The notes under the pieces are model-generated. The model was not told the DNA's origin, did not search any database, and was given only the letters and a program-made list of their open reading frames with translations. The translations under genes were made by a program, and so were the position numbers. Shown here piece by piece: positions 18,546 to 28,257 of a stretch of 64,000 bases of DNA. The stretch lies in assembly GCF_000284375.1 (NCBI RefSeq), contig NC_017249.1:2892001-2956000 (forward strand). Direction: 5' to 3'. Each line of letters starts with the position of its first letter. Position 1 is the stretch's first letter. The DNA is from Bradyrhizobium japonicum USDA 6 (GTDB lineage: Bacteria; Pseudomonadota; Alphaproteobacteria; Rhizobiales; Xanthobacteraceae).

Positions 18546-19646
18546 ATGGACACTTCCCCCCTGATTCTTCTCGCCGCGGGCGGCACCGGCGGCCATTTGT
18601 TTCCGGCCGAGGCGCTCGGCGTCGAGCTGATCCGGCGCGGCTTTCGCGTCCGCCTCGTCACGGACGAGCGGGCGCTGCGTTATAGCGGGCTGTTCAGCAA
18701 GGACATGATCGACGTCGTCTCGAGCGAGACCGCGCGCGGCCGCAATCCGTTGCAGCTCGCCTATGCCGGTCTCACGCTCGCCGCCGGCACGCTATCTGCG
18801 TATCGCCTGATCAAGCGGCTGAAGCCCGTCGCCGTCGTCGGCTTCGGCGGCTATCCGACGCTGCCGCCGCTGGTCGCCGCGAAGTTTGCGGGCGTCCCTG
18901 GCATCATCCACGACGCCAATGCGGTGCTCGGTCGCGCCAACCGGTTTCTGTCGACCCGCGTCCGCGCCATCGCGACGTCCTTGCCCGGCGTGCTCGACCG
19001 CGATCCGGCGCTGGCGGGCAAGACCACGACCGTGGGCACGCCGATGCGTCCGGCGATCCTCGCCGCGGCCGCCGTGCCATATGCCGCGCCTGAAGCGAAC
19101 GGACCGCTGCGCCTGCTCGTCGTCGGCGGCAGCCAGGGCGCGCGCATCATGGCCGATATCGTGCCCGGCGCGATCGAACGGCTCGAGCCCGCACTGTGGA
19201 GCCGGCTCGTGCTGACCCAGCAGGTCCGCGACGAGGACATGGCGCGCGTGCGCGCGGTCTACGACAAGCTCAAGATCAATGCCGAGCTCGCGCCGTTCTT
19301 CACCGACCTGCCGGCGCGGCTCGCCTCCAACCATCTGGTGGTGTCGCGCTCCGGCGCCGGCACGGTCGCCGAACTCGCTGCGATCGGACGGCCCTCGATC
19401 CTGGTGCCGCTGCCCGGCTCGATCGACCAGGACCAGTTCGCCAATGCCGGCGTGCTGGCCAAGGTCGATGGCGCGATCCGCATCCCGCAGACCGAGTTCA
19501 CCTCCGACCGGCTCGCCGCCGAGATCTCCGCCTTCGCCGCCGAGCCCGCGCGCCTCGCATCGATGGCCGCAGCCGCGAAGGGGGCGGGGCGGCTCGATGC
19601 GGCCGAACGTTTGGCCGATCTGGTGGTCAAAGTCGCGGGAATCTGA
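18546..19646 (+). CDS. murG: UDP-N-acetylglucosamine--N-acetylmuramyl-(pentapeptide) pyrophosphoryl-undecaprenol transferase MurG
   Basis: 366 residues of the GT-B fold. The first G-loop AAGGTGGHLFPA is at residues 10-21. GFGGYPTLPPLVAA, HDANAVLGRANR, VVGGSQGARI and the C-terminal VSRSGAGTVAEL with PLPGSIDQDQFANA are the donor and acceptor segments. It adds GlcNAc to lipid I, making lipid II on the inner face of the membrane. The murC start is about 120 bp downstream. Confidence 0.97.
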   Translation: MDTSPLILLAAGGTGGHLFPAEALGVELIRRGFRVRLVTDERALRYSGLFSKDMIDVVSSETARGRNPLQLAYAGLTLAAGTLSAYRLIKRLKPVAVVGFGGYPTLPPLVAAKFAGVPGIIHDANAVLGRANRFLSTRVRAIATSLPGVLDRDPALAGKTTTVGTPMRPAILAAAAVPYAAPEANGPLRLLVVGGSQGARIMADIVPGAIERLEPALWSRLVLTQQVRDEDMARVRAVYDKLKINAELAPFFTDLPARLASNHLVVSRSGAGTVAELAAIGRPSILVPLPGSIDQDQFANAGVLAKVDGAIRIPQTEFTSDRLAAEISAFAAEPARLASMAAAAKGAGRLDAAERLADLVVKVAGI

Positions 19647-19768
19647 CGCGAAAAAGCCCTTGTCTTGGCCTTCCAAAGCGGGGCATCCAGTAGGAAAGGC
19701 GCGCGGCTGATTTGGCCGTGACCTTCGCCAGATGCCGCCTTTCCGGCGGCAAGGTCAGGGAACAGAGC

Positions 19769-21172
19769 ATGAGACTGCCGCGCGAGATCGGACCCATCCA
19801 CTTCGTCGGGATCGGCGGGATCGGCATGAGCGGCATCGCCGAGGTGCTGGTCAATCTCGGCTATGCCGTGCAGGGCTCGGACGCTTCCGACAATTACAAT
19901 CTCGACCGTCTGCGCAAGGCGGGTGCGAAGGTCTCGGTCGGCCACAAGGCCGAGAATGTCGACGGCGCTGCGGTCGTCGTCGTCTCCACCGCGATCAAGC
20001 GCGACAATCCGGAGCTGATGGCGGCGCGCGAACGCCGCATTCCCGTCGTACGCCGCGCCGAGATGCTGGCCGAGCTGATGCGGCTGAAGAGCTGCGTCGC
20101 CATCGCCGGGACCCACGGCAAGACCACCACGACCACGATGGTCGCAACGCTGCTCGATGCCGGCGGGCTCGATCCCACCGTGATCAATGGCGGCATCATC
20201 AATGCCTATGGCTCGAATGCGCGCCTTGGCGCCGGCGACTGGATGGTGGTCGAAGCGGACGAGAGCGATGGCACGTTCCTCAAGCTGCCGACCGATGTCG
20301 CGATCGTCACTAATGTCGACCCCGAGCATCTCGATCACTTCAAGACCTTCGAGGCGGTGCAGGACGCGTTCCGGCATTTCGTCGAGAACCTGCCGTTCTA
20401 CGGCTTCGCCGTGATGTGCATCGACCATCCCGTCGTGCAGAGCCTCGTCGGCAAGATCGAGGATCGCCGCATCATCACCTATGGCGAAAATCCGCAGGCC
20501 GATGTGCGGCTCGTCGATCTCACCCCGATGGGCGGTGGCTCCAAGTTCAAGGTCGCGTTCCGCGACCGCAAGACCGGCGCCGTGCACGAGATCGCCGATC
20601 TCATGCTGCCGATGCCGGGACGCCACAACGCCTCCAACGCGACGGCCGCGATTGCGGTCGCGCGCGAGCTCGGCGTGTCGGACGAGGCGATCCGAAAGGC
20701 GATCGCAGGCTTCGGCGGCGTCAAGCGCCGCTTCACCAAGACCGGCGAGTGGAACGGCGTCACGGTGATCGATGATTACGGTCATCACCCCGTCGAGATC
20801 GCGGCAGTACTGAAGGCGGCGCGGGAATCCACCAACGGCAAGATCGTCGCCGTGGTGCAGCCGCATCGCTACACCCGCCTGCAATCGCTGTTCGAGGAAT
20901 TCTGCACCTGCTTCAACGATGCGGATGCGGTTGTTGTCGCCGATGTCTATGCCGCAGGCGAGACGCCGATCGACGGCATCGACCGCGAGCATTTCGTCGC
21001 GGGCCTGCGCGCCCATGGCCACCGCGAGGTGATCCCGCTGCCGGGCGCGCCGGAGCTTGCAGGGATCGTCAAGGGCCTGGCGAAGTCGGGCGATCTCGTC
21101 GTGTGCCTTGGCGCCGGCAACATCACGCAATGGGCGTATGCCTTGCCCGGCGAATTGAAGGCGCTGGGGTAG
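19769..21172 (+). CDS. murC: UDP-N-acetylmuramate--L-alanine ligase MurC
   Basis: 467 residues from the ATG at 19769, which gives the standard start ([22 protein letters not shown]); the frame is open upstream but that part is not conserved. The ATP loop is AGTHGKTTT (about 113-121). [18 protein letters not shown] and [10 protein letters not shown] are also present. It attaches L-alanine to UDP-MurNAc, the first step of the stem peptide. A 193-bp gap containing a family-D repeat separates it from murB. Confidence 0.96.
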   Translation: MRLPREIGPIHFVGIGGIGMSGIAEVLVNLGYAVQGSDASDNYNLDRLRKAGAKVSVGHKAENVDGAAVVVVSTAIKRDNPELMAARERRIPVVRRAEMLAELMRLKSCVAIAGTHGKTTTTTMVATLLDAGGLDPTVINGGIINAYGSNARLGAGDWMVVEADESDGTFLKLPTDVAIVTNVDPEHLDHFKTFEAVQDAFRHFVENLPFYGFAVMCIDHPVVQSLVGKIEDRRIITYGENPQADVRLVDLTPMGGGSKFKVAFRDRKTGAVHEIADLMLPMPGRHNASNATAAIAVARELGVSDEAIRKAIAGFGGVKRRFTKTGEWNGVTVIDDYGHHPVEIAAVLKAARESTNGKIVAVVQPHRYTRLQSLFEEFCTCFNDADAVVVADVYAAGETPIDGIDREHFVAGLRAHGHREVIPLPGAPELAGIVKGLAKSGDLVVCLGAGNITQWAYALPGELKALG

Positions 21173-21217
21173 GCGCTCTCATGAGAGTCTCACAGACACC
21201 CACACGGCACACTGCGC

Positions 21218-21322
21218 TCCCTCCCCCCTTGTGGGGGAGGGCGGGGGAGAGGGCTGGCCGCAGGCGAGGTCTGCGTTTGTGGCTACCCCTCTCCCTGATC
21301 CGCCCCAGCAAGTGGGGAGGGA
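21218..21322. repeat. Palindromic repeat, family D, between murC and murB
   Basis: CTCCCTCCCCCCTTGTGGGG and its inner complement GGGGGAGGG are followed by GCGGGGGAGAGG and, about 50 bp later, CCCCTCTCCCTGATCCG with a closing GTGGGGAGGGAA. The stems are long and GC-rich. Part of a similar motif occurs at 38762. The GCGAAGC minihairpin sequence lies just beyond it, near 21346. Confidence 0.65.
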
Positions 21323-21365
21323 ACAGAGGCAGCGTGCGTCCCTCACGCGAAGCGAGCATCTCCGC

Positions 21366-22286
21366 ATGAGCTTCCCGGACATCACGCCCGATCTCAAAGC
21401 CGCAATGCCGGAGCTGCGCGGCCGGATGCTGGCCAACCAGTCGCTGGCGGATCTCACATGGTTTCGCGTCGGTGGTCCCGCGCAGGTGTTGTTCACGCCG
21501 GCGGATGAGGACGATCTCGCTTACTTCCTCGCGCTTCTCGCGCCCGACATTCCCGTCTATGTCGTCGGCGTCGGCTCCAACCTGATCGTGCGTGACGGTG
21601 GCATCGCGGGTGTGGTGATTCGGCTGGCGCCGCGCGCCTTTGGCGAGGCTGTTGCGAATGGCGACATCGTCACCGCAGGCGCTGCCGCGCTCGACAAGCG
21701 CGTGGCGGAGGTCGCGGCATCCGCCAATATCGGCGGGCTCGAATTCTATTTCGGCATTCCCGGCACCATCGGCGGTGCGCTGCGCATGAATGCGGGCGCC
21801 AATGGCGGCGAGACCAAGGACGTATTGATCGAGGCGACCGGCGTTGCGAGGGACGGCAGCAAGCACGTGTTCTCGAACGCCGACATGAAGTTCGTCTACC
21901 GCAACAGCGGCATCGACCCCTCCATCATCTTCACCACCGCGCGCTTTCGCGGCGAGATCAGGGATACTGCTGCGATCCGCGCGCGCATGGCGGAAGTGCA
22001 GACCCACCGCGAGACCGCGCAGCCGATCCGCGAAAAGACCGGCGGCTCGACCTTCAAGAATCCGCCCGGCCATTCCGCCTGGAAGCTGGTGGACGCCGCC
22101 GGCGGCCGCGGCCTGCGCGTCGGCGGCGCGCAGGTCTCGGAGATGCACTGTAATTTCCTGATCAACACGGGCGATGCCACCGCGCACGACATCGAGACGC
22201 TCGGCGAGACCGTGCGCGAACGGGTGAAGGCAAACTCCGGAATTGAGCTACATTGGGAAATCAAGCGGATTGGAATTCCCGGCTAA
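21366..22286 (+). CDS. murB: UDP-N-acetylenolpyruvoylglucosamine reductase MurB
   Basis: 306 residues from the ATG at 21366; the frame upstream is repeat sequence. It is a FAD-linked oxidoreductase with [17 protein letters not shown], the FAD-binding [29 protein letters not shown], and [20 protein letters not shown] carrying the catalytic serine. It reduces the enolpyruvyl ether to UDP-MurNAc using NADPH. The ddl gene follows after 22 bp. Confidence 0.96.
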   Translation: MSFPDITPDLKAAMPELRGRMLANQSLADLTWFRVGGPAQVLFTPADEDDLAYFLALLAPDIPVYVVGVGSNLIVRDGGIAGVVIRLAPRAFGEAVANGDIVTAGAAALDKRVAEVAASANIGGLEFYFGIPGTIGGALRMNAGANGGETKDVLIEATGVARDGSKHVFSNADMKFVYRNSGIDPSIIFTTARFRGEIRDTAAIRARMAEVQTHRETAQPIREKTGGSTFKNPPGHSAWKLVDAAGGRGLRVGGAQVSEMHCNFLINTGDATAHDIETLGETVRERVKANSGIELHWEIKRIGIPG

Positions 22287-22308
22287 CCTGGACAGGCGAC
22301 GAGAGAAC

Positions 22309-23295
22309 ATGCGCATCACCATCCTCTTCGGCGGCTCCAACCGGGAGCGTCTGGTTTCGGTCGCCTCAGCCCAGGCGCTACATCAGGCGCTGCCCGAGGC
22401 CGATCTCTGGTGGTGGGACGTCGAGGACAAGGTGCATGTCGTGCAGTCGAAGCAACTGCTCGAACACGCCCGTCCGTTCGAGGACGAGTTCAAGCCCGGC
22501 ACATCGGGCATTCCGCTGGGGCAGGCGCTCGATCGGGCCAAGACGGAGGGCCGCGTGCTGGTGCTCGGCCTGCATGGCGGCCGCGCGGAGAACGGCGAAT
22601 TGCAGGTGATGTGCGAGGCGCGCGGCGTGCCCTTCACCGGATCGGGCTCGGCCTCCTCGCATCTTGCCTTCGACAAGATCGCGGCCAAGCATTTCGCCGC
22701 GCTCGGCGGCGTGACGCCGCCGGCCAATGTTGCGCTGGACGAGATCGACGAGGCCTTCGCCGAATACGGCCGGCTGATCGCAAAGCCGGCGCGCGACGGT
22801 TCGAGCTATGGCCTGATCTTCGTCAACGCCAGGCAGGATCTCGTCGCCGTCCGCAATGCGGCGAAGCACGAAGACTATGTGATCGAGCCCTACATCGCGG
22901 GCGTCGAGGCGACCTGCGGCGTGCTGGAGCGCACCGACGGCTCGATCATCTCGTTGCCGCCGATCGAGATCATTCCGGGCGAGGGCAATTTCGACTACGC
23001 CGCAAAATATCTCCTGAAGTCGACCCAGGAGATCTGCCCCGGCCGTTTTGCGCCCGAGATCACCGCTGCGCTGAAGGAGCAGGCGATGCTGGCGCATCGC
23101 GCGATGTCCTGCACCGGCTATTCCCGCTCTGACTTCATCGTCTCTGACAGGGGCCTGATCTATCTCGAGACCAACACGCTGCCCGGGCTGACCAAGTCCT
23201 CGCTCTACCCCAAGGCGCTGAAAGCCGAAGGCATCGAGTTCGTCGACTTCCTGCGTGGCCTGGTCGAGCTCGCCGGGCGGGACGTAAGAAAATAA
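22309..23295 (+). CDS. ddl: D-alanine--D-alanine ligase-like ATP-grasp enzyme
   Basis: 328 residues from the ATG at 22309. The N-terminal ITILFGGSNRERLVSVAS is the Ddl-type opening, and the ATP-grasp part has AKPARDGSSYGL, IEPYIAGVEATCG, GYSRSDFIV and LETNTLPGLT. It should join two D-alanines for MurF. It is somewhat divergent: the usual HGxxGEDGxxQ segment reads HGGRAENGELQ. Position after murB supports the call. The only Ddl-like gene in the window is this one; a second may lie elsewhere in the genome. Confidence 0.88.
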   Translation: MRITILFGGSNRERLVSVASAQALHQALPEADLWWWDVEDKVHVVQSKQLLEHARPFEDEFKPGTSGIPLGQALDRAKTEGRVLVLGLHGGRAENGELQVMCEARGVPFTGSGSASSHLAFDKIAAKHFAALGGVTPPANVALDEIDEAFAEYGRLIAKPARDGSSYGLIFVNARQDLVAVRNAAKHEDYVIEPYIAGVEATCGVLERTDGSIISLPPIEIIPGEGNFDYAAKYLLKSTQEICPGRFAPEITAALKEQAMLAHRAMSCTGYSRSDFIVSDRGLIYLETNTLPGLTKSSLYPKALKAEGIEFVDFLRGLVELAGRDVRK

Positions 23296-23645
23296 TTAGG
23301 ACTGGTTAACGGCCGAACGGGCGAAATGGCCGGTTTTGGAACCCAAAACCGGTAAGATGCCGGGTATCGCGGCATAAATGCCTCACAAGCCTGGGCAAAA
23401 CGCATCCGGCGTTAACGAAGTTTACCTTTTGTTTACCAGGACGTCCGAAGGTTAACGCTGGCGGCGCACATGACGCTTTGGCTGCCGGCGCGTGGGCTGT
23501 TGCGGGTGATGTCACCTCCAGCGAACGCTTTGAAGGGGAGAGGTTTTCTTCTTCTGAAGACCAGCACCCGGCCCGGCAAGTCCGAGACGTCATGTTCGCC
23601 AGGACCCGCGCGATGTCGCGGGCTAACTGTTGACGAGCTCGTGCA
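23296..23645. other. Intergenic region between ddl and ftsQ
   Basis: 350 bp, the longest gap inside the dcw cluster. It holds a 10-bp-stem palindrome (23330-23352) and an AT-richer stretch with two GTTAACG blocks (23411, 23451) framing two TTTACC repeats 11 bp apart (23421, 23432). No convincing gene is present. It is the best place for an internal promoter driving ftsQ-ftsA-ftsZ. Confidence 0.6.
23330..23352. promoter_or_regulatory. Perfect 10-bp inverted repeat downstream of ddl
   Basis: CCGGTTTTGG and CCAAAACCGG are separated by AAC. There is no run of T behind it, so a classical terminator is not certain. It could be a transcript-end stem after ddl or a protein site ahead of the ftsQ promoter. 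Confidence 0.6.
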
Positions 23646-24674
23646 ATGGATGGTGCAGGAAGCCTCACCCGGTCGTTTTTGAGATCGCTGAGGCCCCAAG
23701 CTGACCTGAAGGCGGCCGCTATCGGAGCGGTGGTGCTTCTGCGCGAGTGGGTGCAGGACAAGCGCGACCAGAAGCGCGCTGCCGCCCAGAACAAGATCAG
23801 GTCCAAGACCAAAGCCAAGCCCGTCGTCGAGCGCGAGCCGCCGCCGCGCGTGGTCGCGCTGGTCGAGCGCTATGCGCCGCGCCGGGTCGGGATCACCATG
23901 ACCGTTCTGCTGCTGGCCGGAAGCTGTGGCTTCGGCATCGTCAGGGGTGGCCACCTCCAGGATTTCATCGCCGCAGTCAGCGACACCCGTAACGCGCTGG
24001 CGAATTCCGCGGGCTTCCGCATCACCTCCGTCGTGATCAACGGCCGCAAGCAGCTCAGCCAGGACGAGATCCTCGCGGTCGGCGGGGTCAGCGGCCGCTC
24101 CTCGCTGCTGTTCCTCGACGCCGACGTCGTGCGCGACAAGCTCAAGGCCAATCCCTGGATTGCGGATGCGACCGTGCTGAAGCTCTATCCGGGCCGGCTC
24201 ATGATCGACATCACCGAGCGCCAGGCGTTCGCGCTGTGGCAGGAGGCCGGCCGGCTCTCCGTCATCGCCGATGATGGTGCGGTGCTCGAGCCTTACGTCT
24301 CGCGCCGGTTCCTGTCGCTGCCGCTCGTGGTCGGCAAGGGTGCCGACACCCAGGCGCGCGATTTCCTGGCGCTGCTGGCGCGCTATCCGCAGATCAATTC
24401 GGTGACCAAGGCCGCGATCTATGTCGGCGAGCGGCGCTGGAACCTGAGGCTCAAGGATGGCCTCGACATCCGTCTGCCCGAGCAGGACGTCGGCAACGCC
24501 CTCGCGACGCTGTCCAGGCTCGACAAGGAGGACAAGCTGTTCTCCCGCGACATCGTCGCCGTCGACATGCGCCTGCCCGATCGCCTGGTGGTGCAGCTGT
24601 CCGACGACGCCGCCAAGGCGCGCGAGGACCTGTTCAAGGACAAGAAGAAAAAGAAGGCCGGGGACGCCGCATGA
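23646..24674 (+). CDS. ftsQ: Cell division protein FtsQ
   Basis: 342 residues. A basic cytoplasmic N-terminus of about 85 residues is followed by one membrane helix (VGITMTVLLLAGSCGFGIV), a POTRA domain (FRITSVVINGRKQLSQDEILAVGGV) and the FtsQ beta domain (PWIADATVLKLYPGRLMIDITERQA). It recruits FtsL/FtsB and FtsW/I to the septum. The stop overlaps the ftsA start by 4 bp. The C-terminus ends in a lysine run (DKKKKKAG). Confidence 0.94.
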   Translation: MDGAGSLTRSFLRSLRPQADLKAAAIGAVVLLREWVQDKRDQKRAAAQNKIRSKTKAKPVVEREPPPRVVALVERYAPRRVGITMTVLLLAGSCGFGIVRGGHLQDFIAAVSDTRNALANSAGFRITSVVINGRKQLSQDEILAVGGVSGRSSLLFLDADVVRDKLKANPWIADATVLKLYPGRLMIDITERQAFALWQEAGRLSVIADDGAVLEPYVSRRFLSLPLVVGKGADTQARDFLALLARYPQINSVTKAAIYVGERRWNLRLKDGLDIRLPEQDVGNALATLSRLDKEDKLFSRDIVAVDMRLPDRLVVQLSDDAAKAREDLFKDKKKKKAGDAA

Positions 24675-25993
24675 CCGGTCTTGATCGCACCCAGACCCCG
24701 AAGACACGCCCGATGCCGCACAGGCGCGGCGGCATCGTCGCCTGCCTCGACATCGGCACCAGCAAGATCGCGTGCATGATTGCGCGGCTGAAGCCGTCGG
24801 CGCCGAGCGACGCCTTGCGCGGCCGTACCCATGCGGTTGAATTGATCGGTTACAGCCAGATCCAGTCGCGCGGCATGAAGGCCGGCGCGGTGATCGATCT
24901 TGCCGAATGCGAGCAGGCGGTACGCCAGGCCGTCGGGCTGGCGGAGAAGATGGCCAAGGTGCGGGTCGAGTCCGTGCTGCTGTCGGTCTCCGGCGGCCGG
25001 CTTTCCGGCCAGCTGGTCGAAGCCGCCGCCGACATCCGCGGCGGCGCCGTGACGCCGGCCGATGTCAGCCGCGTCACTTCGACCGGCATGCGCCACGCCA
25101 CCGGCGAGGGCCGCACCGTGCTGCACGCGCTGCCGGTCGGCTACACGCTCGACGGCGTCAAGGGCATCCGCGATCCGCGCGGCATGGTCGCGCATCAGTT
25201 CGGCGTCGACATGAACGTCGTCACCTGCGAGGCCACCGTTGCCCGCAACCTGATGCTGGCGGTGGAGCGCTGCCACATCAATGTCGAAGCCATGGCGGCG
25301 AGCCCGTATGTGGCCGGCCTGTCGGTGCTGACCGACGACGAGGCCGATCTCGGCGCCGCCGTCGTCGAGATGGGCGCGGGCACCACCACCATCGCGGTCT
25401 ATTCCGGCGGCCGCTTCGTGTATGCGGCGGGCTTTGCGGTCGGCGGGCAACACATCACGATGGATCTCGCGCGCGGACTCTCCGCGACCATTGCCGATGC
25501 CGAGCGAATCAAGACGTTATATGGCACCGTCATCACCGGCGGATCGGACTCGCGTGAGCTGATGTCTGTACCGACAGCCGGTGACGAGCAGGATCTGCCG
25601 CAGATCGTCTCCCGCGCCACCATCGCCAATATTGTCAAGCACCGTGCCGAGGAAGTCTTCGAAATGGTTCGGGACAAGCTGAAGGATTCGCCCTTCGCCT
25701 CAGAGCCCAACGGCCGCGTTGTGCTCTCCGGCGGCGCCTCGCAGCTCACCGGCCTCGTCGAACTCGGCACGCAGATTCTCGGCCGGCCCGTGCGGGTCGG
25801 ACGTCCGCTCGGTTTCGGCCGGCTGCCCAATGAGGCGAAGAACGCCGCGTTCGCGGTGCCGGCCGGGCTCCTCGTCTACCCGCAATATGTTCATCACGAG
25901 CATGTCGAACCGCGGCATACGCGGCAGCAGGTCAAGACAGGGACGGGCGGTTATTTTGGAAAGGTCGGACGATGGCTACGCGAGGGCTTCTGA
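24671..25993 (+). CDS. ftsA: Cell division protein FtsA
   Basis: 440 residues of the actin/HSP70 fold. Phosphate-1 region: CLDIGTSKIACMIA. Nucleotide-binding and 1C-domain segments: VEMGAGTTTIAVYSGGRF and VVLSGGASQLTGL. The C-terminal GYFGKVGRWLREGF is the amphipathic membrane-targeting helix. It tethers FtsZ to the membrane. It is translationally coupled to ftsQ, with ftsZ 87 bp downstream. Confidence 0.97.
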   Translation: MTGLDRTQTPKTRPMPHRRGGIVACLDIGTSKIACMIARLKPSAPSDALRGRTHAVELIGYSQIQSRGMKAGAVIDLAECEQAVRQAVGLAEKMAKVRVESVLLSVSGGRLSGQLVEAAADIRGGAVTPADVSRVTSTGMRHATGEGRTVLHALPVGYTLDGVKGIRDPRGMVAHQFGVDMNVVTCEATVARNLMLAVERCHINVEAMAASPYVAGLSVLTDDEADLGAAVVEMGAGTTTIAVYSGGRFVYAAGFAVGGQHITMDLARGLSATIADAERIKTLYGTVITGGSDSRELMSVPTAGDEQDLPQIVSRATIANIVKHRAEEVFEMVRDKLKDSPFASEPNGRVVLSGGASQLTGLVELGTQILGRPVRVGRPLGFGRLPNEAKNAAFAVPAGLLVYPQYVHHEHVEPRHTRQQVKTGTGGYFGKVGRWLREGF

Positions 25994-26080
25994 TGAACCG
26001 GTTCCGCAACCTTCGCATTTCACCAACTCCCGCGGCCGCCGGCCGGGGCGAACCCACGCGCGCGTGATCGAGAGGCAAAC

Positions 26081-27895
26081 ATGACCATCAGCATCAATGT
26101 TCCTGATATTCACGAATTGAAGCCCCGGATCACCGTGTTCGGCGTCGGTGGCGCCGGTGGCAACGCCGTCAACAACATGATCACGGCGGGCCTCCAGGGC
26201 GTCGACTTCGTGGTCGCCAACACCGACGCGCAGGCGCTGACGATGTCGAAGGCGCAGCGCATCGTGCAGATGGGCACCGCGGTCACGCAAGGCCTCGGCG
26301 CGGGTTCGCAGCCGAACGTCGGCGCGGCGGCGGCGGAAGAGGTGATCGACGAACTGCGCGACCATCTCTCGGGCGCCAACATGGTGTTCGTCACCGCCGG
26401 CATGGGCGGCGGCACCGGCACCGGTGCAGCTCCCGTCATCGCCAAGACCGCGCGCGACATGGGCATCCTCACCGTCGGCGTCGTGACCAAGCCGTTCCAC
26501 TTCGAGGGCGGCCGCCGCATGCGCACCGCCGAGGCCGGCATCAACGAGCTGCACAAGGTCGTCGACACGCTCCTGATCATCCCGAACCAGAACCTGTTCC
26601 GGGTCGCCAACGAGAAGACCACCTTCGCCGACGCCTTCGCGATGGCCGACCAGGTGCTTTACTCCGGCGTTGCCTGCATCACCGACCTGATGGTCAAGGA
26701 AGGTCTGATCAACCTCGACTTCGCCGACGTTCGCGCCGTCATGCGCGAGATGGGCAAGGCGATGATGGGTACGGGCGAGGCTTCCGGTGACAAGCGCGCG
26801 CTGACCGCCGCTGAAGCCGCGATCGCCAACCCGCTGATCGACGATAGCTCGATGAAGGGCGCCAAGGGCCTCCTCATCTCGATCACCGGCGGCAAGGACC
26901 TCACCTTGTTCGAGGTTGACGAAGCCGCGACCCGCATCCGCGAGGAAGTCGACCAGGACGCCAACATCATCGTCGGTGCGACCTTCGACGAAGCGCTCGA
27001 CGGCCTGATCCGGGTCTCGGTCGTTGCCACCGGCATCGAGCAGGCAACGATCGCCCGCAACACCCAGGCCACCAGCGCCCCGGTCGCGAACGCGGCACCG
27101 CAGCAGATCCAACAGGTGCAGCAGGCTCCCGCTGCTCCGGCCGCCGCTGCCGAGAGCCGTCTCGCCGACCTGACCGCGCGTCTGCGTGCCGACAATCAGC
27201 GCATGGCCGAGCGCGCCCAGAAGCTGGAAGCCCAGATCCCGACCGCCGCCCCGGGGGCTGCCGCGCCGACCGCGCCGCGTCCGAATGTCGAGCGCGCCGC
27301 GCTTGCCGCCATCGCGGCTGCCGTTGCCGAGGTCCCGCAGGCCCCCGCGCCGATGCAGACCTATGGCGACGTCACGGTACGCCCGATCGCGCAGAAGCCG
27401 ACCCTGTTTCCGGAGCCTGACATGGCCCCGGTCGCGATGCAGGAGCCGATGACGCCGGAAACCTTCATCCCGCCGCAGGCCGAACGTGGGCCGGTCCGTG
27501 CCCCGCGGATGCCGCGTATCGACGAACTGCCGATGCCGGCCCAGGCCGAGCTTCGCCAGGCCCGCGGCGAGGCGGAAGAAGAGACCCCGCAAAAGACCCG
27601 CCTGTCGCTGCTGCAGCGTCTCGCCAATGTCGGCCTCGGCCGTCGCGACGAGGAGAGTGAGGCGCCGGTCACAGCCCGCACCGCCAGTCCCGCGATGCCG
27701 CCGCTGCCCGATCGCCGGCCCCCCCAGAAGACTGTGGCACAGCAAATCGCGGCCAGCGAGCCGGTATCGGAGTATGCCCGCCGTCCCGCGCCTCAGGGCC
27801 TGGACATGCACGGCCGCCCGGCGCCTGTTGCGCCGGCGCCACAGGGTGACGACCATCTTGATATCCCCGCCTTCCTGAGGCGTCAGGCGACGTGA
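26081..27895 (+). CDS. ftsZ: Cell division protein FtsZ (long-linker type)
   Basis: 604 residues. The tubulin-like GTPase domain covers about residues 1-315: [13 protein letters not shown] at 21-33, the tubulin signature GGGTGTG at 109-115, and the T7-loop NLDFADV. An unusually long Ala/Pro/Gln-rich linker of about 270 residues follows. The conserved C-terminal peptide (DIPAFLRRQ) binds FtsA and other partners. It forms the Z-ring that places the septal enzymes encoded upstream. A strong hairpin terminator follows. Confidence 0.98.
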   Translation: MTISINVPDIHELKPRITVFGVGGAGGNAVNNMITAGLQGVDFVVANTDAQALTMSKAQRIVQMGTAVTQGLGAGSQPNVGAAAAEEVIDELRDHLSGANMVFVTAGMGGGTGTGAAPVIAKTARDMGILTVGVVTKPFHFEGGRRMRTAEAGINELHKVVDTLLIIPNQNLFRVANEKTTFADAFAMADQVLYSGVACITDLMVKEGLINLDFADVRAVMREMGKAMMGTGEASGDKRALTAAEAAIANPLIDDSSMKGAKGLLISITGGKDLTLFEVDEAATRIREEVDQDANIIVGATFDEALDGLIRVSVVATGIEQATIARNTQATSAPVANAAPQQIQQVQQAPAAPAAAAESRLADLTARLRADNQRMAERAQKLEAQIPTAAPGAAAPTAPRPNVERAALAAIAAAVAEVPQAPAPMQTYGDVTVRPIAQKPTLFPEPDMAPVAMQEPMTPETFIPPQAERGPVRAPRMPRIDELPMPAQAELRQARGEAEEETPQKTRLSLLQRLANVGLGRRDEESEAPVTARTASPAMPPLPDRRPPQKTVAQQIAASEPVSEYARRPAPQGLDMHGRPAPVAPAPQGDDHLDIPAFLRRQAT

Positions 27896-27917
27896 GGATT
27901 GTTACAATAAGGCTGAC

Positions 27918-27955
27918 GAAAAAGGTCCCGGCGGGAAGCTCGCCGGGACCTTTCC
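27918..27955 (+). terminator. Rho-independent-type terminator after ftsZ
   Basis: The stem AAAGGTCCCGGCG / CGCCGGGACCTTT encloses the loop GGAAGCT and is followed by CCATTTG. The stem is 13 bp and nearly perfect. It closes the dcw transcription unit and separates it from lpxC. Confidence 0.85.
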
Positions 27956-28257
27956 ATTTGTCCCGTGCATGTCCGGATTGCGGGGCCAAGCAACTGATTT
28001 TAAATCATTAATTACGCATCCGGTGGTTCAGTAGAACTGCCGATAACGGTCCCGAACTCCGGCGCAATTTGGTTAAGCCTTGGCGCGAATACGGCAGGTT
28101 TGGGGTAACAATCGGTAAAAAAGCGTGAGTTGGCTTGTTTGAGGCAGTGACTATGGTTTGCCGTGACTTGGGGATACGGAGATTCGCAACCGTCGGCACT
28201 GGCCGGCCAAGCGGGCCTAGTATAAGTCGCAGTGGGTCGTAGTGGGGCGGGTTCCTG
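27956..28257. other. Intergenic region upstream of lpxC
   Basis: About 300 bp without a gene. It begins AT-rich (TTTTAAATCATTAATTACG). Closer to lpxC the sequence TAGTATAAG at about 28218 resembles a -10 element, but a matching -35 is not clear. lpxC has its own promoter here because the ftsZ terminator lies upstream. Confidence 0.4.

Noticed and set aside
23411..23426. GTTAACGAAGTTTACC before ftsQ as a CtrA box
   Set aside because: With the 7-bp spacing the second half reads TACC instead of TTAA, so it is only a half-site; it is kept as a structured region, not as a CtrA call.
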